Assembly: GCA_030141605.1 (NCBI GenBank)
Contig: JAQGDQ010000016.1
Span: forward strand, 508,282-572,281
Source of the DNA: Tubiluchus corallicola
Taxonomy: Eukaryota > Priapulida > Priapulimorpha > Priapulimorphida > Tubiluchidae
DNA: 64,000 nt
Reading direction: 5' to 3'
Shown: in pieces, positions 49,801-62,719 of the stretch
Position numbering within the stretch: the stretch's first letter is position 1
Layout: every line of letters starts with the position of its first letter
The notes under the pieces: generated by a model
Databases searched by the model: none
Seen by the model: the letters and a program-made list of their open reading frames with translations, nothing else
Told to the model about the DNA's origin: nothing
Made by a program: the position numbers and the translations under genes

Positions 49801-52184
49801 CATAAAGACAGCCATAAAAATTTTTAGTTTTTTTTCTATTTTTGTGACTTTCTAAAAAAGGGGCTTACTTTTTGTGTCCACTATAAAATTCCAAAAATGG
49901 CTAAGAACATCACTGCTGGTTCATCCCTTCTTAAGCAGTTATCCTTAGTAATGAGTTGGTTCTAGTCCATCAACAACCATTCAGCATTATTAGTAAGTAA
50001 GCCTTGCCAATAAGTCTAGTTTCCAGCTTGCAACTTGCAATGACAGCAATAGTGGCTGCAATATTAGTATTAGCATCATGCAGGTTGCAAAGCATTAAAA
50101 ATGCTTCAAATGGAATCGCATCAAATTTTTCGTACAAACTTTTTTATGCACCAAGAGCTGAAGCATATCACAGTCATAGTCTAAAATTTTTCATATGATT
50201 TTTTTCAAGCATTTTTGCAGCAAATGCCTCACTGATTAATCCAATAGATATTCTTTAGTCACTGATTCATCTTTTTTAAAACCAGTATTATTTTTAATGG
50301 ATTGGGAAAGCAAAGGTTTATTTATGGAGAAGAACTGTTCTAATAAAAAGCAATACATTTAATTTTTGACTGCCTGTGCTAGGGTGTGGAAACATCCTAA
50401 GTGCCCTTATTAGTTGTATCTGTTTGCTTTTAAGCCATATGTCCTCCTTTTATGTCTAATGTTAGTTTAGTGTTTGTTAGGTGTTAGTTTAAGCTAGTAC
50501 TGTTTGATCTTTCATTGACTAATTGCATTAATTGTTATATTAATGATATATAGTGTTACATGGATGATACATAAAGCAAAACTGCTACCATCTGCTGCTT
50601 TCGTGTTACAGATTGAAGCATTCGATGCTGCTATCAAATCCTGTGATGAGGTACTTGCGGTCCAGCCGGAGAATGTGAAGGCTCTATTTCGTAAGGGCAA
50701 GGTAATAGAAAATAGAAAATGATTTACTTATTCTTATTCTAAAACTTCGGTATTAACAGTTATTCTATTATGGATATGCATGTGGTTTTGGTTACAAACC
50801 TTATGCTAGTTTATCCGTCAGGACATACAGCTTTTGCAGTCATAATAACTGATATTAATTAACCAATTTGTTAATCGATTCTGCATTGTCTCTGGGAACA
50901 ACATTTGTCTTGCATTTTGCCGGAACTCCCTCTCCAGACTAAATCTTCATGGTTGGATTTATAGCGCACCCAGTCTTTTATCAGCCTTTCTGGCAACAGT
51001 GTGTATCAAAACCAACGGCAAACAAAAAGTGATAATTCGAAATGTTTTGATTCTCGTATGAATCAAAAAGTGTGTGTAAGTATCGATGGCGTTAAGCTCT
51101 TAGTTGGCAAGACTTAGTGTCCTCCCTTTTTGTCCATCCAGAACAGATAATTCTTAAAACATTTGTCCTTTTTAAACATGTGTTACTCAGAATGTTTATT
51201 TTGCATAACACCTACTTGTTTTTCTTAGCATAATTTTCATAGCATTGATACCACATGTTATTTAAATGCTGTGTTTATTTAAGTTTTTAAAATAAACTGG
51301 CATTTCAATTGTTAACAGGCTAAAAAACATAATAAACTGTTTATTCCTTACTTGTGCTCCCTTATATTATTTTGTACCATTTCTGACAAAATTTTGTAAA
51401 CAAAGTCTAACTTCATGATTAATCGCACTGATTGTGCTTTGATACTAAATGAGTTTCCTTACAGATCACTTTTTCATTGTGTATTTAAATATTAAGATAA
51501 ATTATCTTCTGCAGGTGCTTGGTCTAAAAGGTGAAACAGAGAGTGGAATTTCAGTATTAAGGAAAGCACTAAAGATTGACCCTGAAGTTAAAGTAAGAGC
51601 CTACAATTTTCTAAATGTTTTTCATTTTAGCATTTGGAGTCTTGCATAGCCTTAGCGATACTTTGGAATTCCTTGAAGATTTTGAATTTGAAGTATGCGA
51701 AATATGTCATTTTTCACTTGCTCTCATTTTATTATTCTTGACTCTTATAACAAAGAATTAATGTGAATTACGTTTATATTGTAGATAATACATCAAGAAT
51801 TGTCAAGGTTAGTGAGTAAAAAGAAAAGAGAGGATGACGCAGCTAAGAGGATGTACAGAAGGATGTTTGAACCAATGTCTGGCAGTGGGTCTGGCAACAG
51901 GAGCTCTTTTAAGGTAGGTTCATCTCATTTATAATGCCAGCTAAAATAGTAAACACAGCACTGTGAGCCAACTTAACAAACTTAATATTAATAAATAGAT
52001 GTATTCTGTAACCAAGTTTTTTAATAGTTCTTAGTACTTTAACAGAAAGTCATGTAAGAATTATTTTATCTTCTGAGACTAAAGTCAATTTGCATTTTAG
52101 TGGACTGGTGTGGCTATGGCAGTTGGAGCAATCACTGCTGCTGTTGTTAGTGTGATTACCTATAAATATTTTCACCTGTCATAG
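43856..52184 (+). CDS. FKBP8: FKBP8-type peptidyl-prolyl isomerase (eleven coding exons)
   Basis: Coding exons: 43856-44162, 45341-45501, 46301-46442, 46973-47060, 47315-47425, 48051-48125, 49143-49263, 50612-50701, 51515-51592, 51785-51913 and 52101-52184. All have GT-AG borders and matching phases, giving 461 aa. Residues 1-140 are acidic and low-complexity. [16 protein letters not shown] (about 141-156) is the FKBP8 lead-in to a divergent FKBP domain (about 157-260), which contains [19 protein letters not shown] and FAYGDKGR. Three TPR motifs follow (about 270-395), with [14 protein letters not shown] and [14 protein letters not shown]-terminal membrane anchor ([19 protein letters not shown], about 435-453) leaves a short tail. 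FKBP8 is a tail-anchored mitochondrial and ER protein that binds Hsp90 and Bcl-2 and acts in mitophagy; the architecture here is complete. An acceptor ending 43826 implies a 5'-UTR exon upstream. The second exon was chosen by phase (G|TA) and is less conserved than the others. Confidence 0.93.
47536..47662. mobile_element. inverted-repeat element with telomere-like core, copy 2
   Basis: Within FKBP8 intron 5. The left arm TTTACCATTCCTCACACAG and the right arm, read on the minus strand as TTTACAATTCCCACACACAA, form terminal inverted repeats of about 25 bp. Between them are degenerate CCTAAN hexamers (about 47560-47615) and then GCTTCACGAACTAATTT, shared with copy 1 at 32,546-32,735. Confidence 0.7.
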
Positions 52185-52780
52185 CTAATTCAGGACCAAG
52201 TGGATATGGACATTACTTCAGTGGAGTGAGAGTGTGATGTACCAAGACATGTGACAAATAGGAATTATTGCATTCAACTTTTTTCTGTTGAAATTTGTTT
52301 ACAGTCACTGTGGTGGTGGGAATACAAATGACCACAGTTTATAGCAGTGGTTTAACTGTATATGGAACAATTCAATTGCTGGAACTGATTTTGCCGTAAG
52401 AAGCTTTTTATATGCAAACAATTCGATGAAATTTCCTGGATGCTATCTATACTCGAAGAATGAGTGTATTGTCTACAGACAGCTTTGATTCACAAGTGGA
52501 AAATTTATGTTGTGTGTAGCTTTGCAAATTTTCTATTAATAATCGATTAAAATAATGATTGAAATAGCTTGATGAATTTAATCATTTGACGAAAAGCATT
52601 TCATATGTTTCACCTAACCAGATGACTTGTTCCAGTTTTTTGTCTGCAAATCCTTGAATGCTGTATTAATTACAGTCATGTAGTTTTCATATATTCTTTA
52701 GGTCTGTGCCAAGCATACCAAGAAGCAGTTTTCAAATCATTTTATGTTCCAGAATTTGCAGATATAATGCAATAAACCAG
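52185..52780 (+). other. FKBP8 3'-UTR with candidate polyadenylation signal
   Basis: The first AATAAA noticed after the stop is at 52771-52776. The intervening sequence has no ORF and is the probable 3'-UTR. Confidence 0.5.
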
Positions 52781-55539
52781 GGCCAGCCTTAAAATTAATT
52801 GGACCAATTTATAATTTTTCCTAATCGAGCCCCGAACCTCCGGTAGCTCCGCACTAGCGAGTAGAGTAATCTACCTTCGGCTCTTCATGTATGCATATCA
52901 ATGCATTGCAATGATTACAAAGAGTGCAGTCTTTTTACTATCATCTGTTTCTTGTTTCAGCTCTTACTGTGCAGTTCATTACATAAGCAATATAAAAGAT
53001 AATATCTAAATTTACCTATATTTACCTGTAGACTAGACATGGCTATTCTTTGCTGTCTTGCTTAAACCTATATGGGCAACCTGTGCTGTGACAAGAGTAC
53101 ACCTCCTAAAATAGAAAACAGATTATCTCAAAATGAATTATTTTTGTTGTGGCTGAACATTTTTTTATTTCTACAATAATTTGCTTAACTATTAACTTAT
53201 TTTCCAACTCTTATTTGTCACGGAATTTGAGGTAGTGCATATGGATACCTATTTAGATAATAAGACTATGTATACTTGATCTTTACCTTATTTGCGCTGA
53301 TTTATGAAACTACGACTATTTACCTAAAAGTAAAATGTAAATAAATGTGTAACAACTTGTAAATGTCTATAAACCTATACATTTTTAACAATATCATGTG
53401 ATAAATTTACTATACTGCATCATTATGCACCTACATATCTTCATGGCAAAACGGCTATTGTTCTTTCAGAATCAGACTCGAGTCTCGAATGGAAAGTTTT
53501 CACAAGTCTACAATTTCTAAAATTCACTGCAGATACAGTAAAAAAGATAATTCAATCAAAGTGAGATCTATGTCCAGGCTCCAGCTATGCTGTTCACTTT
53601 GCAATTTCATTTTTTCAGAATGAAAAATAAATTGATATTTTTGGTAAATAATTACACAGTGATTAAACCAGGTGATGTTATAGCTTTGTAATTTTTATCG
53701 TGACCCATACATTTTGCTTACTAATTGACAGGCTTACACGTGTAATTTTCTATAAAAATGTAGCCGTTTGGTCCATTGACTTGCATGCATCACACTTTTT
53801 AAGCTCACGTTTTATTTGCAGCCCACCAAAATTGTTTGAGTAGCGCCCCACACCTCCTAAGTCCAGACCCGCCATAACCACTCTTAAGCACTACTTAATA
53901 GACGAGTGATACTAGTATTTGCATTATTAAACGTTTTTTATTTTGTTGGTTATGTTAAAACCTAATAGCAAATTAACACATTATTAAGTTCAGAGTTTTA
54001 TAGAAAGCATTTTCACAATTTTGAGTTATTTTTTGGGATTGTGCACATTTAGATTTACACAAATGCTTTGGCTTTAACCCTGCTGAACCCAAAGCCAAAC
54101 ATATCAAACTTTTAAATTATTTGTACTAAATAGTTTCAAAATTTGTAAAATTTCTTCCTATTGTTAATTCCTATGATTTCTTCCTAATGGATTCTGGGTT
54201 TGTCAGTTTGGATTCTGTCATTATTAATTATCGTTATATGTAGATCCTAGTGTGGTTGCGTTCTATATATTGTTCATGTTTTTGCAGACAACTAAACTGA
54301 GTGGAATGTTAGTATTTTAGTATTCCCCACATACGGAGTTGTTTATCAGCAGTCTTTGCATGATTATGAAAACTCACTTTTATTATTGTTGTTGTTGTTA
54401 TTACTCTTTAATTTTTACGTAAATGTAATAGAGAATTTGTGATCAATGTTAAGTTCAAAATGGTGAAATTTGTATATAAAATTTAACAATAATCACAGTC
54501 TAGATTAGTAATTATCATTTTATTTTGCATTTATTGTCAGTCAATGACATTATGATGTCATGATCATCAAGCTTGTTGTCATTATCATTAACGTTCTCAT
54601 ATCGATTATCACTACTATTCTCCTTATTGTCATCATCATCGTTGTCGTCGTCATCATCCTTGCATTTACACAAACACGTTCTCATGTTATGGGTTTTTCA
54701 ATTAAACTTTCATACAAACTTGATGCCAGTTAGATTTTATCTCCGCTGTGGATATGGTGATAATTTGGATTAGTATAAGATGCATCTAGGGAAGTTTAAC
54801 ACTTTTGATCATAATGTGGCTACTAGCTACATGTGCTGTGATTGCTACGTAGTCTAGCATTTTTAACCGACCTTTTAATCTGCAGCAGAGCCCGTTTATG
54901 TTCGCAAGCGAGTCGTGATTATTCCATTGATTGGAGGAAAACCATCACTTTGCTTACTATTACTTCCTGGCAATTCATTACTTGCTTGTGTAGTTTTACC
55001 ACAGCATAGTAATTTATTTTGGGATTAGTTGTCGTACTGTGGATTTGGTATGCTAAGGGATCTTTTTGTTGCGAAAACGAAATGACAATACATGCCCAGA
55101 TCCGGTATTTACTGAGTGACAGAACCGAAAATTGTGTGTTAATATTAAAAAATTGTGTGTAGAAAGACTGATATACAAAGTGTTTATTTTACGAATGTTT
55201 ACTTTTTGCGGGTGGTACTAAACGGTTGAATGAAAGCAAATATTCATGTGATTAAATGTATTTACCATTTTTCATAACTAGAGCCAGCAAATGCAAATAT
55301 ACAACAGTGATGAAGTGTTTAGTCAAACTGCAGTAAGACGAAATAATACACTTACATTATATACTGCAAGCTGGTAAATAGCTAATCTCAAAAAATAGTG
55401 GTTATAGAACAGGATACGAATGCATATTGTAGTCTAACAAACTCTCCTAGTCTGACTATTCTGACTGTAAATCAGCATTTGTCAACACAAATTAAAAAAT
55501 ATCAAATGACAAGCTGTTAGCCCAGTACTTATGTAGAAA

Positions 55540-55540
<1 letters not shown>
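52781..55540. other. gene-free stretch
   Basis: No gene recognised. 54555-54660 is a degenerate ATC/GTC trinucleotide patch. A GC-richer segment at 52830-52885 contains a GGTTCG-like motif on the minus strand but does not fold as a tRNA. Confidence 0.45.
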
Positions 55541-55880
<340 letters not shown>

Positions 55881-55884
55881 CTTT

Positions 55885-56780
55885 CCCCCTTTGTCTTTTT
55901 CGCTTCCCTCATCCCCCCACTTTCTTCCTTACTTACTTTACTTACGCAATTTATTTGGGCTTGTCACCTGTCGGTTTTTGTTTACCAATACGTAGTCTAC
56001 AGATGGGCCTATATAAGGCCAATGTGGATCCTGCTGACTTATGGGGTAGAGTACTTTAGCAAGGTAAGTTTTACATGAAAAAACCTAAAACGATAACGAG
56101 CTAACAGTAAATAAAAAATTTTGTGTAGTCTGGTGACTGTTAAAGAGGTTTATCGATGAAGTACTTGCATGTCTGTTGTGACTGGAATAGAGTTAATTAG
56201 TTTCAAATCCTCACAATATAACGGAACCACCACAATAACGGTATTTACTAAAACAATAGAAACAGCAGCAATCCTATAAAGGCTTGGTAGTACATATAAT
56301 AAGCGAGCTTCATCCATTTTTGTAACACTTTTCTTACCGACATGATTATGATTTTAAGTTGTGATTAATTTATTTTTCGGTTGCTATCTTAATTTCATGT
56401 TTGAAATTGCATGGTTATCAACTGAATTCTTTTTTTCGGAATATCTGAGGAGGTAGAGCTTTCAAATCTTTGATAGCAAGAACGACATCAGTTTGATAAA
56501 TGCTTTATATTCCACGAACGATATCAATGAATTTTATATCAATTTTTACTAAAAAAATGACACCGTTACCACTGTACGCAACTAGTCATTTTCAGTTATC
56601 ATTTTTCGCTTGAGAATGACTTAGGACCGGCTCTCACAACCTAAAAATTATTACAACGAGGATTATGCCATATAGCACGGAAAGTTTTGCAGCTCGTGAG
56701 ATGAAATAGACAATCAACATTATTTTATTTTCAAATGTGTAAAAACTGACAATGTCAGAAGAAAGTGTTATTTTTTATAT
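55885..56780. other. gene-free stretch
   Basis: Nothing recognised on either strand. Confidence 0.5.
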
Positions 56781-57225
56781 ACCGTATTTTCCCATGTATA
56801 AGAGACCCTTGTGTATAAGAGACCCCTTCAATTTTTAGGCAAAAATTCTGGAAAAAAGTTTTTTTGGTAATGAATAACTTTATTCATCATAGAAATCATT
56901 AAATTAAGCAGAGAGCTTATGCAGATGCGTTGATTGGCTGCAGAACAATCGATTTCTCTCCAATACCAAAGAGACATTTAAAAAAATAATAACTTACCCG
57001 GTACATTAATTTTATCATTAGAATTTAGCCATGGAGAAGATTTATTGAAAGGAAACTATAATTATTCGAAATAAAACAGTTGTAGAGCACTTATTTCTTT
57101 AAAATCATTAGTGTCACAATTTATGCATCTTATTGAAAAGACTTACTCCCATGTATAAGAGACCCCCTATTTTTAAAGTGAAAATTCTGAGCAAAAAAGG
57201 GTCTCTTATACACGGGAAAATACGT
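56781..57225. mobile_element. MITE with GTATTTTCCC-type inverted repeats
   Basis: The left end ACCGTATTTTCCCATGTATA continues AAGAGACCC. The right end is its inverse (GGGTCTCTTATACACGGGAA continuing AATACGT). The pairing is about 30 bp with few differences, over a 445-bp element with no transposase. A secondary direct copy of the CCCATGTATAAGAGACC motif occurs at about 57149-57165, next to the right end. The terminal sequence is of a type widespread in animal genomes. A family name would need a Repbase search. Confidence 0.8.
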
Positions 57226-57229
57226 ACTA

Positions 57230-57700
57230 CGAATGTCATGGAGAGTATGCATAACCAAAAAGCACTTTTTAGTTATAAACACGCTCATATTATATGTATA
57301 ATCTTTGTTTATGTAAAGTGGTTAACAAAACAGTAGTACCTGATTCAAGTCTCTCCACAGTACAGGTGCAAGTTAGTCAGTGTATTGTAACAGTGCAATA
57401 TAACGTCTATAAGATTTTCAAGCAAATAACTTCAGTTAGGTGCACATATATTATATCAGTTTGGCATAACATATTAACTTGCCAGTATGACATTTTTGGC
57501 TGTATTCAGTCCAATATAAATGTTTGTAAACATTTCTGAGAATAGAATTCATTACCACTAATAATAATAATAACAATAAAATAAAGAAGGATTTTCTGAG
57601 GAGGTAAATGTCTTGTTTTATCAGTTCTCTGTCGTTAGTGACATTTAACATTACAGCTATGATTTTCAATGACGACGACGATGGTGATAATGATTGTGGT
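57230..57700. other. gene-free stretch
   Basis: Short overlapping ORFs only. An (AAT)n patch at about 57558-57580. Confidence 0.5.
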
Positions 57701-57710
57701 GATTCTTCTT

Positions 57711-57711
<1 letters not shown>

Positions 57712-57787
<76 letters not shown>

Positions 57788-57890
57788 TATTATTATTAAT
57801 GGTGATGATAATAATATTAATGGTAATATTAATAAAAATAATATTGATAAGCATTATTATTAACATTATTATTATTATTATTATTATTTT
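57712..57890. repeat. (TTC)n-(TTA)n compound microsatellite
   Basis: A (TTC)n tract (about 57712-57739) is directly followed by (TTA)n (57740-57800). After a degenerate ATA/AAT stretch a further (ATT)n block lies at about 57857-57888. ORFs here are homopolymeric. Confidence 0.95.
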
Positions 57891-58097
57891 ATGTAGCTTT
57901 TTGGCTTCGTATGTTAAACACAAACGTTGACACTAGTTAAGAGATTTCACAAACACTTTTGTCTCTAATAACGTAAATATGTTTTTTCCGAAATGCAAGT
58001 TTCGATTATAAATAATAAATTATAAGTTTTGATTATGTTGCAATATAGTATCTGAAATGGTCTAATATAAATTTTTCGTTAATTTTAATTTTACTTA

Positions 58098-58171
58098 GTA
58101 TATATATAATATTTAATATATTATAATTATATATTATATAATATAATTATTATATATATTATAATATATAG
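58098..58171. repeat. AT-only palindromic tract
   Basis: About 70 bp composed almost entirely of A and T in TATATAAT/ATTATATA arrangements, able to form cruciform structures. Confidence 0.85.
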
Positions 58172-58633
58172 GCAACATGAAATACTTGTTGATTCAAGCT
58201 GCTTTTGCTTGAGAATGAAGCCAGCTTTAAAAACTATGAGAATAAATAATTTAAGTGCCAGATAACTAGACGTTTTTTATCAGTTGATTACGTTTTTTAT
58301 TCTCAGCTGCCCTAACAAGAAAATATAATCAAGATCAGAATTTTTCGTTTTTTAAAAGTTATAAATGCAAAGTTACAAAGTTTTTTGCGGTTGATAATTC
58401 TGATAAGTATGTAAAAATTTTCTTTAAAAGACTTTAATTAAAATGTATGTTAATTAATGCAACAGTAACAAATGCCGAAGATAACCATGTCATTTTGCTA
58501 AAAATTTGGAAAGCAGCCCTAGACAGAAATCATGATAATATTCATAGAGTGAAGCAGTGAAGCACGGTTCTTTGTTTTGGTTTTGTTAAATACATTAATT
58601 TCAATAACAAAGGGCTTTGCTAACTGATTTTGC

Positions 58634-58640
58634 TATAAAA
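58634..58640 (+). promoter_or_regulatory. candidate TATA box of cysteine protease gene
   Basis: TATAAAA lies 72 bases before the ATG at 58706, so a start site near 58660-58670 would give a short 5'-UTR. A TTTTTTGTATAG directly after it could instead be a splice acceptor (ending 58659). The two readings cannot be separated here. Confidence 0.5.
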
Positions 58641-58705
58641 TAGTTTATTTTTTGTATAGGTATACGTGGATTAGGTGCTGGCATCATCCACTAGAATTGT
58701 TCAGA

Positions 58706-61700
58706 ATGAAGATTTGTGCAGCGCTTTTTCTCCTAGTTGTTGTCACATCTGAAGTGGCAGCTGATGATGGCATTCCGACTTGGGAGGAGTTTAAAGCTAT
58801 GTATCGTAAGTTTATTCTACACTTAACTATATCTGAGAGTCTTAGACTCAAGGCTCACGCTAACAGATTGTTGAAAAAGTAGTAAGAGTGTTGCAATGTA
58901 TGCATTATACTCGCCTTATTTTTTACACTATGAACGATTTTCAGTTAGCCGTGTTCAGCTCAAGTAGGTGAATATTTTTGGCGAATTTTTTTCTCTAAAA
59001 CTGAAGCATGGCTTTTAAACAACTGTTGTTTTTTGTCATGTCAATCATCCTGCCGAAACCACCTCCGTCCTCGTTTATTTGCTCGTCCTTCATTACGTTG
59101 TCCTCGATTCTACCCTTTTTTCGTTTCCCCGTTTTATCTGCTCTTGGTGGAACTACCGTTAGTGTTACTTTTCAATTTTGCAACAAAATTTTATGTTTTA
59201 ATGTGCAGACAAACGCTATGACGCAAGAACTTTCGAAGAACAAAGAAGGCATCGCATATTCAACTACAACGTAGCACAAATACATGATCACAATAGACTT
59301 TATGAAGAAGGAAAGACAACTTACAAGCAAGGAGTAAACGCCTTTAGCGACATGGTTAGTGTTTTAAAACGAAATGTTTCTTGTTGCAATCTACATTGTT
59401 TTGAGGTTGTTAATTTTGTCTGTCATTAAAAATACATAATTGTATATATTATATACATTAAATTGCTTCTGTTAAATTTTCTTCCCAATCAAAATTAATT
59501 TTAAACCTCTGCATTTATCAGTTGTCTGTAATGCATAAAACAGTTATTATTTTCAAAATGTTACTAACTCTTTTAGTAACCAAAGTTAAACTAAATATTT
59601 AATTACAAGAACTATTCTTTTGATTATTTTTTTCAATAGTCTCATTCGCTTGTACCTAGTATTTAGAGTTTGGCTCTTTGTTTGGTAAGACGATGTCAGC
59701 TACAATGACTGTTAGATAAAATAACGTTTTTGCACATTTGCAAAAATTTCTATGGAAGCAACGGCAAGTTATAATGATGATTCTTTGTATAAGTGGCTTA
59801 AATGTTCACGATGCTATACAGCTGTTTATGACATATTGGAAAAAACTTGAATTATAATTACTCCACTGCAATTTATAACCAATTAATTCGTGTCTGTGAA
59901 TAAAACTTCTACTTATTTCACCTCGCTTGTGTCTTATACAGGTGGATAATAATGCCGTGTCGGCGAGTTTTTTTATTTCTTTTATCATTAGAAACTACGC
60001 AATAGCGGATACAGCCCACTTAGCGGTCTCTGATCTTCATGGTGTTCATTTTGCTACTACATTTATTGAAACATTTTTAACACGTAAACGTTATAAGCAT
60101 TTGAAATTCAGAGTTTTTGTGCGCCGCTTTCCGTTGCTGACGGGTCTTATTTTACACAGACAGCTACAGAAGTCATCGAATCAAGCACAGGTCTGGTACC
60201 CCCAGCTGATCTAGCTTCAGAAACTCTCACAAATGTAGCCCATCAGAAGATAACTGCTTATCCCGACGTTGACTGGACTAACAATGAATGTATGTCACCT
60301 GTTCGAAACCAGGTAAGCAAATACTGCAAAATAGAAGATCAGTAATGCAACCACAATGTAGAAAACAGACTGCTCTCTGTCAAAAAGGAAACACTTGACA
60401 AAAATTCAACTGCAAAATCTATCTACTTTTGCGAGACTATTGAAATAGACTAAAAGGTTACAATGCAGGCATGTCTGGTGGAAGACTGATGTTTTGTGCC
60501 TACCAATAGTGTTTTGCAATGTTGCTCACTAAAAATGTAGCTCTGACACATTTATAAGTAAAATACATTTATTATAACGCCATTTTATTCAAAACGTGCA
60601 ATAAATTTAGCAAAGGAATTCCCAACCTGCTGGAGAAATTCCCTAAGAGGAAAAATTTAGGATTTAAGGATAAATTAGGATAATGAATTGTAAAATGTAA
60701 AATACTATCGTAATATTATTTTCAAAACTACATTCTACAAGATCATTCTACAAGCTGTTTTACAACTTTTTGTCGTCATCGTCGTCGTCGTCGCCTGTAA
60801 TGCTGCTGCTTGCGTTATGACCTTTATTATTGGTATAATCAGTTTTGAATTTTGTCGATTATTCGGAGTTCGCCTCTTTTAAATTACAGGGATCATGTGG
60901 TAGTTGCTGGGCATTTGCGGCGGTAAGTAGACCTATATACTTGTATTACTGCACTATATGATTTATAGCAAACTATATGTTGTACTATCCTTGAATATCA
61001 TTCTCATTCAGGCTTAGTCTGCACGACTTATCACATTGTTAATTATACGGATAACATTCTGCCAACAGTTCGTTTAGAAATTCACCTTAATATATCTTGC
61101 CCACAACATCCTAATTTACTTAAACAGTTGCCATAAGGTTTCTTCTTCTAAGGGCTAGGAAGAGGTTCTTCATTTGGAACAAAACGTAAACGTAATAAAG
61201 CTAGAGCTAAGTTTTTACTTACCACAGATCTACAGACATTGCTATGATCCAAAAGCTAGTTTGTGCTACGCAGTATAAGATTTTTAGTGAAAATTTAGCT
61301 ATAGTAAAAGAAACTAGAAAATAAGATGTCCTTAAACTGAATCACTAACAGGGAAATTTTACTTACTTTTGTATCATTTAAGGCTCTTATAGTTATTGTA
61401 TATCGTGGAATGCAAATTTATTGGAATGGAATGCAAGGGTCGCTTATTGACGACAACTATCAAGCATAAGCGTTCCTGTTTGTTCCATGTAATGTGTGGT
61501 GTGTAAAACGTTTCATGTTTACTTCACCTTAATTTCAGAACACAGCGCTCAATACACGTTTCTGCTTGAAGCATAATTTAGGCTCTGCTCAAGAATTCAG
61601 CGACCAGCATTTAGTGGACTGTAACACTGAAACGAAGTCTTACTGTGTTCAAACTGCAGTTAATGTGTATCATTGCCAAAATTGTCGTAATAATGGATGT

Positions 61701-62715
61701 AAAGGTGGATGGCCGCTCTGCGCATACTATTATATTAATGAGAATGACATCACCATGAATAAAGATTATCCATATACAGCACAGGTACAATTATTAACAT
61801 GTAATAGGCCCTAGTAAGTGCGGAAGATTGGTGCAATTAGTTTTTATATTGTACTCGTTGATGTAGTGGTTATAAGTTTATTAAATTACCAAAATACCCG
61901 GATGCTAAGAGAAAACATGTGATGTTAAAAATATTTAGCCAATTAAATTAGTGCATTAAATCTATTTTTTAATTTAATTTGCGTGCGAAAGGAAGTTTTT
62001 CTGTAGACCTAATGATTTCACTACTTGAATTTAGAACTTTTAACTTTATTGTAAACGTTAATGTAAAGGTTAATTAATCATTATCGTTTAAATGTAATTA
62101 TCTCCATGTAATGTCAACATATGCACGTATGTGTGTGTTTACTGTTTTTTGCAATTAGATTTTAATTAGGGTCATTTCCTGTATGTGCTCACCCCCTTTT
62201 CATTTCAATCAATTTCATGTAATGTTTTGAAATGTATTAATTTTTATATGGACATTTGTCCGAAATAAAATTATAATCAAATTAAATTAAAACGTAAATT
62301 GGTTTAAACAATTCTAAGGAAGAGCACTTAGCTGTAAACCCGCTTCGCAGATCGTAAGCCGTATTCAAGTTTTGTGACGGCATGTTAAACTGAATCATCT
62401 TCTATTTACTTCATGTGTTAAAGCCAATTTTACCTTTTTTTCAAGAAGACGCTACCATGACGGCATCATTCCATAACGTTACCCTGGTTGGTCATTATTG
62501 AAATTCTTTACGTGTACCGCTTGTTCTGAATGCAAAAGTCAATCGAGGGAAAAATATTAGGCACCTACTTACTTTCGTGAATCGTGAAATTTATTGTAGT
62601 TACAGTATTGTTGTTATATGTTCTAGGACGGAACATGTAAGAACATTTCACCAGTATATACGCCCGGTAGTGAGGTGGTGTCCAAAGGCAAATTTGACTA
62701 TTCATGCAAGAAAAG
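58706..62715 (+). CDS. papain-family (C1A) cysteine protease, 5' part
   Basis: Six phase-consistent exons: 58706-58805, 59209-59354, 60160-60312, 60890-60922, 61539-61784 and 62627-62715. A signal peptide (MKICAALFLLVVVTSEVAA) is followed by an I29 propeptide whose ERFNIN-like pattern is EEQRRHRIFNYNVAQI, with VNAFSDM. The mature start is near YPDVDWTNNECMSPVRNQ. The catalytic Cys is in GSCGSCWAFAA, encoded by a 33-bp micro-exon. SDQHLVDC and NNGCKGGWPLCAYYYI are family landmarks, then YPYTAQDGTCKN. An extra Cys-containing insertion (ETKSYCVQTAVNVYHCQNC) precedes the GCxGG motif. The exon at 62627 ends in AAAAG followed by GCAAGT, a GC-AG type donor. The catalytic His and Asn exons are not in the window. 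The protein would be secreted or lysosomal, cathepsin L-like. The subtype is open. Confidence 0.88.
62320..62400 (+). repeat. weak tRNA-like sequence
   Basis: CAGATCGTAAGCC and a following TTCAAGTTT resemble the GATCGTAAGTTCGAAACT part of the SINE at 545-902. It lies within an intron of the protease gene. Similarity is short and may be chance. Confidence 0.25.
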
Positions 62716-62719
62716 GCAA

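Noticed and set aside
52781-53880. Possible hAT-type element starting CAGGGCCAGCCTTA
   Set aside because: No convincing inverted partner or 8-bp target duplication was found.
57133-57336. 67-aa ORF
   Set aside because: Mostly the terminal inverted repeat of a MITE.
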